A DNA stretch of 54,765 bases, from assembly GCA_023667345.1 (NCBI GenBank), contig JAMPAF010000011.1, positions 1 through 54,765 of the forward strand. Reading direction: 5' to 3'. Position 1 is the stretch's first letter; every line of letters begins with the position of its first letter. Shown here piece by piece: positions 41,256-50,089 of the stretch. Below the pieces are notes generated by a model. It saw only the letters and a list, made by a program, of their open reading frames with translations. It was not told the origin of the DNA and did not search any database. The stretch is from Clostridiales bacterium (GTDB lineage: Bacteria > Bacillota > Clostridia > Christensenellales > Borkfalkiaceae). Both the position numbers and the translations under genes were made by a program.

Positions 41256-41702
41256 ATGAAACGTAAAAAGATACTTTTCGTCTGTACGGGAAACACTTGC
41301 CGAAGCCCTATGGCGGAGGCGTTGCTCCGTGCGGATATAAAAAAGAGAAAAATCAAGTGGTGGGACGTGACCTCGCGAGGGATAAACGCCGAGGTGGGCG
41401 GCAAACTGAGCGAAAATTCGCGCGTGGCGCTCGAAGAGCGCGGGATAGTTTTGTCCGATTTTAAACCCCGCCAACTCACGCGCGGCATAATCGAAAACAG
41501 CGTGCTTATCGTCACCATGACCGAAAGTCAGAAAATGCTTTTCGGCGACGGCGGCAACGTGCGGAGCGTTAAGGACATCTGCGGTTTCGACGTTCCCGAC
41601 CCGTACGGCTGCGGGATAGAGGTGTACAGAATGACGCGCGACATTCTTGAAATCGCGTGCAAAACCATTATCGAAGAATATATTTTAAAATACGAGGAAT
41701 AA
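41256..41702 (+). CDS. Low-molecular-weight protein phosphatase (148 aa)
   Basis: The P-loop CTGNTCRSPMAEA near the N-terminus gives the nucleophilic Cys and the Arg; the acid Asp lies in the DVPDPYGCG loop near residue 115. In Firmicutes relatives act as phosphotyrosine or phosphoarginine phosphatases; no choice can be made here. It is part of the sua5-phosphatase-rpiB run, which is a common arrangement. Confidence 0.92.
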   Translation: MKRKKILFVCTGNTCRSPMAEALLRADIKKRKIKWWDVTSRGINAEVGGKLSENSRVALEERGIVLSDFKPRQLTRGIIENSVLIVTMTESQKMLFGDGGNVRSVKDICGFDVPDPYGCGIEVYRMTRDILEIACKTIIEEYILKYEE

Positions 41703-41705
41703 ATT

Positions 41706-42155
41706 ATGAAAATTGCACTTGCTTGCGACCACGGCGGTCTCAATCTCAAAAACCGCATTTACGCATATCTTGAAGAGCGCGACTTTGAGGTCGTCGATTT
41801 CGGCACAAACACTTTAGATAGTTGTGATTATCCCGACTACGCGCTGCCCGCGGCGGAGGCTGTCGCCCGCGGAGAATGTGATAAGGGCATACTTATCTGT
41901 TCTACGGGGATTGGCGTTTCGATTGTCGCGAACAAGGTGCCCGGCGTAAGGTGCGCGCACTGCCACGACGTTTACTGCGCGGAGTTTACGCGCCGCCATA
42001 ACAACGCAAATATGCTTGCGATGGGGGAAAAGGTTGTCGGCGTCGGCTACGCTTTGCAGATTGTTGAAACCTTTTTGAACACCGAGTTTGAGGGCGGCAG
42101 GCACGAAAGGCGCGTTAATAAGATTGCGGCAATCGAAGAGAAGTACGGCAAATAA
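41706..42155 (+). CDS. rpiB: Ribose-5-phosphate isomerase B (149 aa)
   Basis: It interconverts ribose 5-phosphate and ribulose 5-phosphate, supplying PRPP for the histidine genes downstream. Motifs are ACDHGGLNLKN, DFGTNTLDSCDYPDYA, LICSTGIGVSIVANK with the catalytic Cys, and the RRHNNANMLAMG segment. Length is usual. It ends 1 bp before the PHP phosphatase start. Confidence 0.95.
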   Translation: MKIALACDHGGLNLKNRIYAYLEERDFEVVDFGTNTLDSCDYPDYALPAAEAVARGECDKGILICSTGIGVSIVANKVPGVRCAHCHDVYCAEFTRRHNNANMLAMGEKVVGVGYALQIVETFLNTEFEGGRHERRVNKIAAIEEKYGK

Positions 42156-42156
42156 A

Positions 42157-42963
42157 ATGTTGGTTGACGTTCATCTGCACGGCAATTTTTCGTTCGACAG
42201 CAACGAAAGGCATGAAAATTATCTGATAGCCGCCCAAAATGCGGGTGCGCCCGTCATAGGTTTTTCGGAACATTACGACTACGACGCGTTGATTGACGGC
42301 GCAAATATCACGGTTGCGGATATTCCGAAGTACGTTGACGAACTCGCAAGGCTTAAAAAGCAGTATTTTAAGCCCGAAATTTTGTGCGGAATTGAATTCG
42401 GTTACAGGGATTTAGCGGTTGAGCATTACAGACAGTTGACCGAACGCTATCCTTTCGACTACGTAATAAACAGCGTGCACACGCTATCGGGTAGGGGCGA
42501 CTGTTTCGGCGACGCATTTTTTGAGGGCAGACCGCTTAAATCGAGCTATCGCGATTATTTTAAAGCTGTTCTCGAAAGCGTGCGCGCCGATTTCGATTAC
42601 CAGATTGTCGGGCATATCGGCTATGTGTCGCGTTACCGCAAGGGTGACGATACGCGCATTTTTTACTCAGATTTTGCGGATATTATCGACGAAATTATAA
42701 CCGAAATTATAAAGCGCGACAAGTGCCTTGAAATTAATACGTCCACCGGATTTTCGCAAGGCAGATTTTTGCCCGACTGCGATATTATTGAAAGGTATTT
42801 GCGGCTCGGCGGCGAAAAATTGAGTTTCGGAAGCGACGCGCACCGTGCCGCCGACTATTTGAGAAAGGGCGGGGAGCTTAAAGATTATTTAAATTCGGTG
42901 GGGGTCAAGCGGCTTTTTTACTACAAAAACCGCAAACCCGTTGCCTACAATATTGATTTTTAA
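42157..42963 (+). CDS. hisK: PHP-family histidinol-phosphatase (268 aa)
   Basis: Dephosphorylates histidinol phosphate, the step before HisD. PHP motifs are VDVHLHGNFSFDSN, GFSEHYD, GIEFGYR (metal Glu), NSVHTLSG, VGHIGYVSRY and the C-terminal FGSDAHRAADY. The nearby HisB lacks the phosphatase half, so this enzyme completes the pathway. The start MLVDVHLHG (42157) is the family N-terminus. A terminator separates it from the his operon, so it belongs to the rpiB transcript. Confidence 0.9.
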   Translation: MLVDVHLHGNFSFDSNERHENYLIAAQNAGAPVIGFSEHYDYDALIDGANITVADIPKYVDELARLKKQYFKPEILCGIEFGYRDLAVEHYRQLTERYPFDYVINSVHTLSGRGDCFGDAFFEGRPLKSSYRDYFKAVLESVRADFDYQIVGHIGYVSRYRKGDDTRIFYSDFADIIDEIITEIIKRDKCLEINTSTGFSQGRFLPDCDIIERYLRLGGEKLSFGSDAHRAADYLRKGGELKDYLNSVGVKRLFYYKNRKPVAYNIDF

Positions 42964-42972
42964 AGTAATTTT

Positions 42973-43003
42973 GCGGGAAAATTAAAATTTCCCGCAGTTT
43001 TTT
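42973..43003 (+). terminator. Terminator after hisK
   Basis: Arms gcgggaaa (42973-42980) and tttcccgc (42988-42995) followed by a T run. Confidence 0.85.
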
Positions 43004-43013
43004 GCCTAAAACA

Positions 43014-43043
43014 CTTTACTTATGTAAAGCGGTAAAGTATAAT
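43014..43043 (+). promoter_or_regulatory. his operon promoter overlapped by a palindromic operator
   Basis: tttact (43015-43020) and tataat (43038-43043) with a 17 bp spacer form the promoter. A palindrome ctttac-ttat-gtaaag (43014-43029) covers the -35 box and part of the spacer, and a further half site gtaaag lies at 43032-43037. Binding there would block RNA polymerase. The first gene is a YerC/TrpR-type regulator, the probable ligand-dependent repressor. Confidence 0.7.
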
Positions 43044-43075
43044 AATGACAAGAAAGAATTTTCGAGGTCGCGGAT

Positions 43076-43357
43076 ATGAAGGATATTGAACTTCATTTGA
43101 ACGAATTATACGAAACATTGATTAAGGTTAAAACCGTGGAGGACTGCAAGGCGCTTTTGGACGATTTGTGTACATATAAAGAGGTCGAGCAGATGGCGCA
43201 GCGCGTGCACGCCGCCAAACTTTTCTTTGAGGGGCGGACGTACAACGAAATAATTGCCGAAACGGACATTTCGAGCACTACGCTTTCGAGAATTTCACGG
43301 GCGATATCGCACGGCAGCGGAGGGTATAAAAAGTTTATTGATTATGACGGACAGTAA
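43076..43357 (+). CDS. YerC/TrpR-family regulator, putative histidine repressor HisR (93 aa)
   Basis: A small all-helical TrpR-superfamily DNA-binding protein: LNELYETLIKVKTVEDCKAL, LDDLCTYKEVEQMAQRVHAA, FFEGRTYNEIIAETDISSTT (HTH), LSRISRAISHGSGGY. Comparative work on Firmicutes has linked YerC-type proteins to histidine gene control, with histidine as presumed co-repressor. Placement as first gene of the operon, behind a palindrome, fits autoregulation. The ribosome site is cgagg. It overlaps hisZ by 14 bp. Confidence 0.88.
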   Translation: MKDIELHLNELYETLIKVKTVEDCKALLDDLCTYKEVEQMAQRVHAAKLFFEGRTYNEIIAETDISSTTLSRISRAISHGSGGYKKFIDYDGQ

Positions 43358-44444
43358 AATTTGCGACAAGCGCGAAGAGAGCATAATTTCTCAGCTTTCG
43401 TCGCTGTACAGACAGTACGGATATAAGCGTTACAAAGCGGATTATTTCGAGGAATATGCGCTTTATCAGGAAAACCGAGACTTTTTAATCGGCAAAAACG
43501 TAATTACCTTTTCCGACTTGAACGGAAAACTAATGGCGATGCGCCCCGACGTTACTCTTTCGCTCATAAGGCACAACCCAGTCGGTGAAAATACCTGCGA
43601 CAAATTCTTTTACAACGAAAAGGTTTACAGACAGTCGGCGGGCGGAAGATACTATAAAGAGATAAGCCAGACGGGAGTGGAAGTTATCGGTTCCGTGGAT
43701 ATGGCTGTCGTCTGCGAACTGACAATATTAATCTGTAAAACGCTGTCTGCGGTAAGCGACAATTATATACTCGATATTTCGCATATGGGGTTTACCGAGG
43801 GGCTTTTGAATGAGTTCGGAAGCGACAGAGAACTACTTTCGCAGTATTTGAAAATAAAAAATCTGCACGATTTTTACGTACTCGCGGAAAGCAGAAAATA
43901 TCCGCAAAGACTGATTGAAGCGTTTAAAATTGCCGTAAACGCTTGCGGAACCCCGAAAAAAGTCCTTGAATTTGCAAAATCTGCAATTTTGAATAGTATT
44001 ATGCGTGACGCAGTACGTGAATTGAGCGAGCTTTGCGACACTTTGGGCGAGTTTGGTTTAGAAGAAAAATTGAACATAAATTTTTCGGCGACTGCAAATG
44101 CCGACTATTACAACGGCGTAATATTCAACGGGTACATAGAAAATATTCCCCATTGCGTTTTGTCGGGCGGCAGATACGATAAACTTGTAAAAAAATTCCG
44201 CAAAACGGGCGGCGCGATAGGTTTTGCTCTTTATTTAGGCGAAATTGCGCGCTATCTTGCAAGCGACGACGAAAACGTCGACTATCTGATTGTTTATAAC
44301 GAAAAGACGCAAATCGAGGCGTTGAAAACGGCGCAAAAGTTAATTTCAGAGGGCGTGAGCGTGAGAATTTCAACTGAAATTCTGGGCAGTTTCACTTTTA
44401 AAAATTTAATTAATTTAAGCGGCGGGGAGGCAAATAATGATTAA
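43344..44444 (+). CDS. hisZ: ATP phosphoribosyltransferase regulatory subunit HisZ (366 aa)
   Basis: A catalytically inactive paralogue of histidyl-tRNA synthetase needed by short HisG. The start MTDSKICDKREESI (43344) is chosen, since the longer frame lies inside the regulator gene. Class II synthetase-like motifs remain: MAMRPDVTLSLIRH, FYNEKVYRQSAGGRYYKEIS, QTGVEVIG and LSGGRYDKLVKKF. The anticodon-binding domain is lacking, as expected. It overlaps hisG by 8 bp. Confidence 0.93.
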   Translation: MTDSKICDKREESIISQLSSLYRQYGYKRYKADYFEEYALYQENRDFLIGKNVITFSDLNGKLMAMRPDVTLSLIRHNPVGENTCDKFFYNEKVYRQSAGGRYYKEISQTGVEVIGSVDMAVVCELTILICKTLSAVSDNYILDISHMGFTEGLLNEFGSDRELLSQYLKIKNLHDFYVLAESRKYPQRLIEAFKIAVNACGTPKKVLEFAKSAILNSIMRDAVRELSELCDTLGEFGLEEKLNINFSATANADYYNGVIFNGYIENIPHCVLSGGRYDKLVKKFRKTGGAIGFALYLGEIARYLASDDENVDYLIVYNEKTQIEALKTAQKLISEGVSVRISTEILGSFTFKNLINLSGGEANND

Positions 44445-45063
44445 AATTGCGTTGCCGAAAGGAAGGCTGGGCGAAAAGGTCTACGCTCTTCTTTCCGAGA
44501 TGGGATACGCCGCCGACGGATACGCCGCAGACAGCAGAAAGCTCATTTACGGCGATAAAAAGGGCGAGGTCAGTTACTTTTGGGTGAAGCCCTCGGACGT
44601 TGCCGTATATGTTGAAACGGGCGCCGCGGATGTAGGCGTTGCCGGCAAGGATATTTTGGAGGAATATTCCCCCGACGTCTACGAGCTTGCCGACCTAAAA
44701 ATGGGAAAATGCGCAATGTGCGTGGCGGCGCGCGGCGATTTTAAGGACGATTTGTCGTCGCCGCTTCGGGTTGCTACTAAATTTGTTAATACGGCGGAAA
44801 AATATTACCGCGAACTCGGCAGAGATATCGAAATTATAAAGCTTAACGGCTCTATCGAGCTTGCGCCCGTGCTTGGGCTTTCAGACGTCATTGTCGATAT
44901 TGTCGAAACGGGTGAAACGCTTAAAGAAAACAATCTGAAGGTCGTAACCGAAATTTCTAAAATCAGCGCAAGGCTGGTTGCCAACAAATCGGCGTTTAAG
45001 TTCAAAAACAAAGAAATTATGAACGTTTGCGAAAAGCTTAGTAAGGCGGTGGAAAAATTATGA
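44437..45063 (+). CDS. hisG: ATP phosphoribosyltransferase, short form (208 aa)
   Basis: First enzyme of histidine synthesis, joining PRPP and ATP. Motifs are KIALPKGRLGEKV, GAADVGVAGKDIL, RVATKFVNTAEKYY (PRPP loop region EL..GSIELAPVLGLSD) and VDIVETGETLKENNL. It lacks the C-terminal histidine-binding domain of the long form, so it depends on HisZ. Overlaps hisD by ATGA. Confidence 0.96.
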   Translation: MIKIALPKGRLGEKVYALLSEMGYAADGYAADSRKLIYGDKKGEVSYFWVKPSDVAVYVETGAADVGVAGKDILEEYSPDVYELADLKMGKCAMCVAARGDFKDDLSSPLRVATKFVNTAEKYYRELGRDIEIIKLNGSIELAPVLGLSDVIVDIVETGETLKENNLKVVTEISKISARLVANKSAFKFKNKEIMNVCEKLSKAVEKL

Positions 45064-46340
45064 TTAAAATAATAAAATATTCGGGTCAATCCGCCGAAGA
45101 GCTGTTCGGCAAGCGCGACGAAATAACTTACAGCGTCGAGGAAAAGGTCAAGGCGATTATTTCCGAGGTGCGCTCAGACGGCGACGCGGCTTTAAAGAAA
45201 TTTGCCGCGGCTTTTGACGGCTATACGGGCGACTCGCTCGAAGTTTCGCGCGGGGAAATCGAGGAAGCGTTTGCTACGATTGACGAAAAATTCGTTCAGA
45301 CGCTTAATAATTCCATTAAAAATATCGAAAATTTTCACCGTAAACAGAAGAGAGAAGGCTTCGAAATCGACGAGGGCGACAGAATTATCGGGCAAAAGGT
45401 GACGCCCGTCGGCAAGGCGGGTATATACGTGCCCGGGGGGACCGCGGCGTACCCCTCGACGGTGTTGATGAACGCTATCCCCGCAAAAATCGCCGGTGTT
45501 GACAAGGTCTATATGGCGACCCCCGTAAAGGCGGACGGCAAGGTCAAGGCGGAGGTTTTGGTTGCCGCCGAGCTATGCGGCGTGGATAAAATTTATAAGA
45601 TGGGCGGCGCGCAGGCAATCGCGGCGTTTGCCTACGGAACCGAAACGGTGCCCAAAGTCGATAAAATTACGGGGCCCGGGCGCGACTTTGTTGCAACCGC
45701 GAAAAAGCTTGTGGCGGGGATAACCTGCGGCATAGATATGGTTGCCGGTCCCAGCGAGATTTTGGTGCTCGCCGACGGCGGGGCAAGGGCGGACTGCGTT
45801 GCGGCTGACTTGCTTTCGCAAGCCGAACACGACAAAATTGCCTCGGCTGTGCTGATTACCGACAGCCAAGAGCTTGCAAAACAGGTTGTTTTACAGCTAA
45901 ATATGCAGATTGAAAGGCTCGAACGCAGTGAAATTGCCCGCGCTTCGCTCGAAAATAACGGCAAAATAATAGTTACGGACGACTTGGCTTCGGCGGTGGA
46001 ACTTTGCAACGAATATGCGCCCGAGCACCTTGAACTTGCGGTCAAAGAGCCGTTCGAATTGCTTAAAAAGGTCAAAAACGCGGGGTCGGTTTTCCTCGGC
46101 TACAACACGCCCGAGGCGGTCGGCGACTACTATGCGGGACCGAACCACACGTTGCCGACAAGCGGTACGGCGCGGTTTTCGTCGCCGCTCGGCGTCGACG
46201 ATTTCGTTAAGACGACGCAGTACGTCTATTACACCGACGGCGCGTTGAGAAAATCTGCCGCTGACATAATTTCGTTTGCTAACTCCGAGGGGTTGGGTGC
46301 CCATGCGGAAAGCGTTGCGGTGAGGGCGAAAAATGAGTAG
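45060..46340 (+). CDS. hisD: Histidinol dehydrogenase (426 aa)
   Basis: A zinc-dependent NAD+ enzyme that oxidises histidinol to histidine in the last two steps. Motifs are GKAGIYVPGGTAAYPSTVLM, KMGGAQAIAAFAYGTE, KITGPGRDFVATAKK, AGPSEILVLADG, LSQAEHD (zinc ligands) and the NHTLPTSGTARFSSPLGV segment. Length is normal. Overlaps hisC by 8 bp. Confidence 0.97.
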   Translation: MIKIIKYSGQSAEELFGKRDEITYSVEEKVKAIISEVRSDGDAALKKFAAAFDGYTGDSLEVSRGEIEEAFATIDEKFVQTLNNSIKNIENFHRKQKREGFEIDEGDRIIGQKVTPVGKAGIYVPGGTAAYPSTVLMNAIPAKIAGVDKVYMATPVKADGKVKAEVLVAAELCGVDKIYKMGGAQAIAAFAYGTETVPKVDKITGPGRDFVATAKKLVAGITCGIDMVAGPSEILVLADGGARADCVAADLLSQAEHDKIASAVLITDSQELAKQVVLQLNMQIERLERSEIARASLENNGKIIVTDDLASAVELCNEYAPEHLELAVKEPFELLKKVKNAGSVFLGYNTPEAVGDYYAGPNHTLPTSGTARFSSPLGVDDFVKTTQYVYYTDGALRKSAADIISFANSEGLGAHAESVAVRAKNE

Positions 46341-47412
46341 ATTCACGTCTGATTTAGTCAACCGCATTGCGCCGTACGTTCCCGGGGAACAGCCGAGAGA
46401 TAAGCGTTACATAAAGTTGAACACCAACGAAAACCCGTATTACACCTGCGAAAAGGCGGTGAAAAGCATAACGGCGGACGTTTTGAATAGTCTAAACAGA
46501 TATTCCGACCCCGAGTGCACCGAACTTTCGGCGACGATAGCGCAATTTTACAGAGTGAATTCCGAAAACGTGCTTGTTACTAACGGTTCGGACGAGGCTC
46601 TCGCGTTTGCATTTTTCGCTTACGGCGGCCGCGGGCTGTGCTATCCCGACGTAACTTACGGTTTTTACGACGTTATCGCCAATTTATTCGGGTATTGCGT
46701 GGAGCATATCCCGCTCGACGATTGTTTTTGCATTGATGAAAGGGACTATTATAATAAAGGTAAGACGATTGTAATTGCCAATCCCAACGCCCAGACGGGT
46801 TTGGAATTGACGCTCGGTGCAATCGAGAGAATCGTCAAAGATAATTCGGAAAATATCGTCATAATCGACCAGGCATACGCAGATTTCGGGAATTGCAACG
46901 CGATTGAGCTCACAGCTAAATACAAAAATCTGCTGGTCGTGAATACCTTTTCAAAATCGCGGTCGCTTGCGGGCGCGCGCGTGGGATATGCGGTTGCGGA
47001 TAAAGAGCTGATTGACGATTTGAAAAAGGTCAAAAATTCCTTTCACCCGTACAACGTGAACACCCTTTCGGCGGCTCTTGCGTGCGCCGCAATCAAGGAC
47101 ACGGATTACTTTAATCTGTCGGTTGAAAGGGTAAAGCGGACGAGAAGTGCGCTGTCAGAGGGTTTAGCCGCTTTAAATTTCACCGTTTTACCGTCCGCGG
47201 CAAATTTCGTTATGGCTAAAAATGCGCAAATTGATGGCGGAAAGCTGTATGAACTGCTCAAAGAAAAGGGTGTGCTTGTCCGTCATTTCAAGGACGAGCG
47301 GATTAAAGATTTCGTGCGCATAACGGTCGGCACCGACGGGGAAACAGCCGAGTTGTTGCGGATTTTGGATATAATTTTAAAGGAAAATGTTTATGAGAAC
47401 GGCGGAAATTAA
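46333..47412 (+). CDS. hisC: Histidinol-phosphate aminotransferase (359 aa)
   Basis: A class I/II PLP enzyme. Motifs are KLNTNENPYYTCEKAV, NRYSDPECTEL, LVTNGSDEALAFAF, VIIDQAYADFG and the PLP Lys in NTFSKSRSLAGARVGYA. It converts imidazole-acetol phosphate to histidinol phosphate. Overlaps the hisB start by 20 bp. Confidence 0.96.
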   Translation: MSRFTSDLVNRIAPYVPGEQPRDKRYIKLNTNENPYYTCEKAVKSITADVLNSLNRYSDPECTELSATIAQFYRVNSENVLVTNGSDEALAFAFFAYGGRGLCYPDVTYGFYDVIANLFGYCVEHIPLDDCFCIDERDYYNKGKTIVIANPNAQTGLELTLGAIERIVKDNSENIVIIDQAYADFGNCNAIELTAKYKNLLVVNTFSKSRSLAGARVGYAVADKELIDDLKKVKNSFHPYNVNTLSAALACAAIKDTDYFNLSVERVKRTRSALSEGLAALNFTVLPSAANFVMAKNAQIDGGKLYELLKEKGVLVRHFKDERIKDFVRITVGTDGETAELLRILDIILKENVYENGGN

Positions 47413-48004
47413 AAGAAAGACAAGGGAAACGGATATCACTCTTGATTTAAAACTCGACGGCGGGGCGTACAAAATCAACACAAATTGCGGTTTTTTAAAC
47501 CATATGCTGGAACTTTTTGCCGTTCACAGCGGGTTCGGGCTAAGCGTTAATTGCGTCGGCGATATTGAGGTCGACTTTCATCACACGGTTGAGGACGTCG
47601 GAATCGCTTTGGGGCAGGCGTTCAACCTTGCGATAGGCGACAAGCGCGGAATTAACCGCTATGCCGACGTCACGATACCCATGGACGAAAGTTTGGTGCT
47701 GTGCGCTGTGGATATCAGCGGAAGGGGCGTTTTAAATTATGATTTAAAAATCGAGTGCTCGAAGGTGAGCGACGGTAGCGACGAGGTTAAACAAAAGTCC
47801 GTTGGGCTGTTCGATACCGAACTTATCGAGGAATTTTTTCAATCGTTCGTGCGCGAGGCGAGGGTTACGCTGCATATCGTAAAGCTGTACGGGCGCAACA
47901 CACACCACATTATCGAGTGCGCGTTTAAGGCGTTCGCGCGGGCGTTGAAGGCTGCAGTTGCCGTGACGGGCGACGCAGTGCCGTCGAGTAAGGGTATTTT
48001 ATGA
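47393..48004 (+). CDS. hisB: Imidazoleglycerol-phosphate dehydratase (203 aa)
   Basis: Removes water from imidazole-glycerol phosphate. MRTAEIKRKTRETDI at 47393 is the normal N-terminus, with aagga upstream; an ATG two codons earlier is less likely. Metal-binding motifs are FLNHMLELFAVHSGF, DFHHTVEDVGIALG, FQSFVREARVTLHI and NTHHIIECAFKAFARAL. It is the monofunctional form without a phosphatase domain. Overlaps hisH by ATGA. Confidence 0.97.
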   Translation: MRTAEIKRKTRETDITLDLKLDGGAYKINTNCGFLNHMLELFAVHSGFGLSVNCVGDIEVDFHHTVEDVGIALGQAFNLAIGDKRGINRYADVTIPMDESLVLCAVDISGRGVLNYDLKIECSKVSDGSDEVKQKSVGLFDTELIEEFFQSFVREARVTLHIVKLYGRNTHHIIECAFKAFARALKAAVAVTGDAVPSSKGIL

Positions 48005-48603
48005 TTGCGATTATAGATTACGGCGTGGGGAATCTGTTTTCCATTACCCAATCGCTGAAAAAAATCGGTGCGGAGAGCGTTGTTACCGCTGATAAAAACG
48101 TGATTGAAAGGGCGGATAGGTTGATTTTGCCGGGCGTCGGGGCGTTCGGCGATGCGGCGCAAAAATTGAAGGTGAGCGGACTTGACTTTGTTTTAAAGTC
48201 CGAAGTTAAAAAAGGCAAACCGTTGCTCGGAATTTGCCTCGGTATGCAGCTTTTGTTCGATAAAAGTTACGAGTACGGCGTGCATGAAGGGCTGGGGCTG
48301 ATTGAGGGGGAAGTTGTGCCTCTTGCCGATTACGTAAACGGTTTAAAAATACCGCATATGGGTTGGAACAGTTTGGAATTTGTCGATAATAACCCGATTT
48401 TAAAGAATTTACGGCAAGGCGAGTTCGTGTATTTTGTTCATTCCTATTTTGCAAAATGCAGAGAAGAGCTGTCAGCTACCGCGGATTACGGCATAAAAGT
48501 CACCGCGGCGGTAAGAAAAAATAACGTTTACGGCGTTCAGTTTCATCCGGAAAAGAGCGGCGAAGCTGGGCTTGAGATTTTGAGGGCTTTCAGCAAAGTT
48601 TAA
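48001..48603 (+). CDS. hisH: Imidazole glycerol phosphate synthase, glutaminase subunit HisH (200 aa)
   Basis: A class I glutamine amidotransferase that feeds ammonia to HisF. Motifs are DYGVGNLFSI, LPGVGAFGDAA, GKPLLGICLGMQLLF with the catalytic Cys, and GVQFHPEKSGEAGL with the His and Glu of the triad. Confidence 0.97.
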   Translation: MIAIIDYGVGNLFSITQSLKKIGAESVVTADKNVIERADRLILPGVGAFGDAAQKLKVSGLDFVLKSEVKKGKPLLGICLGMQLLFDKSYEYGVHEGLGLIEGEVVPLADYVNGLKIPHMGWNSLEFVDNNPILKNLRQGEFVYFVHSYFAKCREELSATADYGIKVTAAVRKNNVYGVQFHPEKSGEAGLEILRAFSKV

Positions 48604-48614
48604 GGATAAATTTT

Positions 48615-49331
48615 ATGAAAATATTTCCCGCAATAGATATAATCGAGGGCAAGGTTGTGCGCCTTTGCAAGGGCGACTATTCCTCGGCAAAAAATTATGC
48701 GCTGACACCATTGGAAGCCGCAAAGAAGTTTTGCGCGAGCGGAGCAACAAATTTGCACGTTGTCGATTTGGACGGAGCAAAGAGCGGAATGGCGGATAAC
48801 GCAAAAATAATTGAAGAAATCGTTTCAAAATGCGGTATGTTTGTCGAGGTCGGCGGCGGTATAAGAACTTTCGAGCAAATTAAACGGTATCTCGATTGCG
48901 GCGTCGGCAGAGTAATTTTAGGCACAATAGCAATAAGAGATTTTGATTTTGTAAAAAGAGCGGTGGCGGAGTTCGGAAAGGCGGTCTGTGTAGGCGTAGA
49001 TGTGCTTAACGGTAAAGTTGCTATAAACGGCTGGAAGGAAATAACCGAAACCGACTCGCTTCAGTTTTGCAGAGACCTTAAACATATCGGCGTGGATAAC
49101 GTAATTTACACCGATATTAGCAAAGACGGAATGTTAAGCGGTACAAATTTAGAGGTTTACACAGTACTATGTCAGACAGAATACCCCGAAATTACGGCGT
49201 CGGGCGGCATTACAAGCTTAGAAGAGTTAGAAAAACTTAAAAAATCGGGCGTTTACGGGGCAATTCTCGGAAAGGCTCTGTACGAAGATAAAATAGATTT
49301 GGCAAGCGCAATTAAGCTTTCTGAGGAATAA
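48615..49331 (+). CDS. hisA: ProFAR isomerase HisA (238 aa)
   Basis: A beta/alpha-barrel enzyme. Motifs are FPAIDIIEGKVVRLCKGDY with the catalytic Asp, LHVVDLDGAKSGM, VEVGGGIRTFEQIKRYLDCG, GVDVLNGKVAINGW with the second Asp, YTDISKDGMLSG and ASGGITSLEELE. aggataa lies before the ATG. Confidence 0.97.
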   Translation: MKIFPAIDIIEGKVVRLCKGDYSSAKNYALTPLEAAKKFCASGATNLHVVDLDGAKSGMADNAKIIEEIVSKCGMFVEVGGGIRTFEQIKRYLDCGVGRVILGTIAIRDFDFVKRAVAEFGKAVCVGVDVLNGKVAINGWKEITETDSLQFCRDLKHIGVDNVIYTDISKDGMLSGTNLEVYTVLCQTEYPEITASGGITSLEELEKLKKSGVYGAILGKALYEDKIDLASAIKLSEE

Positions 49332-49333
49332 AT

Positions 49334-50089
49334 ATGCTTACGAAAAGAATAATTCCATGCCTTGATGTCAAGAACGGACGAGTCGTTAAAGGCAAAAATT
49401 TTACAAATCTGACCGACGTTGACGACCCCGTTTCGCTTGCCGCATATTATTCCGAAAACGGCGCGGACGAGCTTGTTTTTTACGATATTACGGCGAGTTC
49501 CGAGGGCAGAGCGCTGTTTTGCGACGTACTTAAAGAAGTTGCCTCGAATGTGTTCATTCCGCTTACGGTCGGCGGCGGCATAAACACTTTGGACGATTTC
49601 GACAGAGTTTTAAAGTGCGGCGCCGATAAGGTGAGCGTGAACAGCGGCGCGATTGCCGACCCGACTTTAATTGAAAAAGCTGCAAAACGCTACGGAAATC
49701 AGTGCGTTGTGCTGTCTATGGACGTAAAACTCACTGAAAACGGCTATAAAGTTTTTTCCAAAGGCGGTAAAATCGCGACGGGTATCGACGCAATTAATTG
49801 GGCTGAATTCGGCGAAAAGAGCGGCGCGGGCGAAATCGTCGTCAACAGTATCGACACCGACGGCGTTAAAAAGGGATTCGATTTGCCCATGCTTAATGCC
49901 ATTTGCGGCGCGGTAAATATACCGGTTGTAGCAAGCGGCGGCGCGGGGTCTATCGAGGACTTTATCAAGCTTTTCAAAAATACAAACGTCGACGCAGGTT
50001 TGGGCGCTTCTGTGTTCCATTTCAACGAATTTACGATAAAAATGCTTAAAAACGAGCTGAAAAACAGCAAAATCGAGGTTAGAATATGA
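49334..50089 (+). CDS. hisF: Imidazole glycerol phosphate synthase, cyclase subunit HisF (251 aa)
   Basis: The partner of HisH, forming IGP and AICAR. Barrel motifs are IIPCLDVKNGRVVKGKNF, ELVFYDITASSEGR, PLTVGGGINTLDDFDRVLKC, GADKVSVNSGAI, NSIDTDGVKKGFDLPML and VVASGGAGSIEDF. Overlaps hisIE by ATGA. Confidence 0.97.
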   Translation: MLTKRIIPCLDVKNGRVVKGKNFTNLTDVDDPVSLAAYYSENGADELVFYDITASSEGRALFCDVLKEVASNVFIPLTVGGGINTLDDFDRVLKCGADKVSVNSGAIADPTLIEKAAKRYGNQCVVLSMDVKLTENGYKVFSKGGKIATGIDAINWAEFGEKSGAGEIVVNSIDTDGVKKGFDLPMLNAICGAVNIPVVASGGAGSIEDFIKLFKNTNVDAGLGASVFHFNEFTIKMLKNELKNSKIEVRI

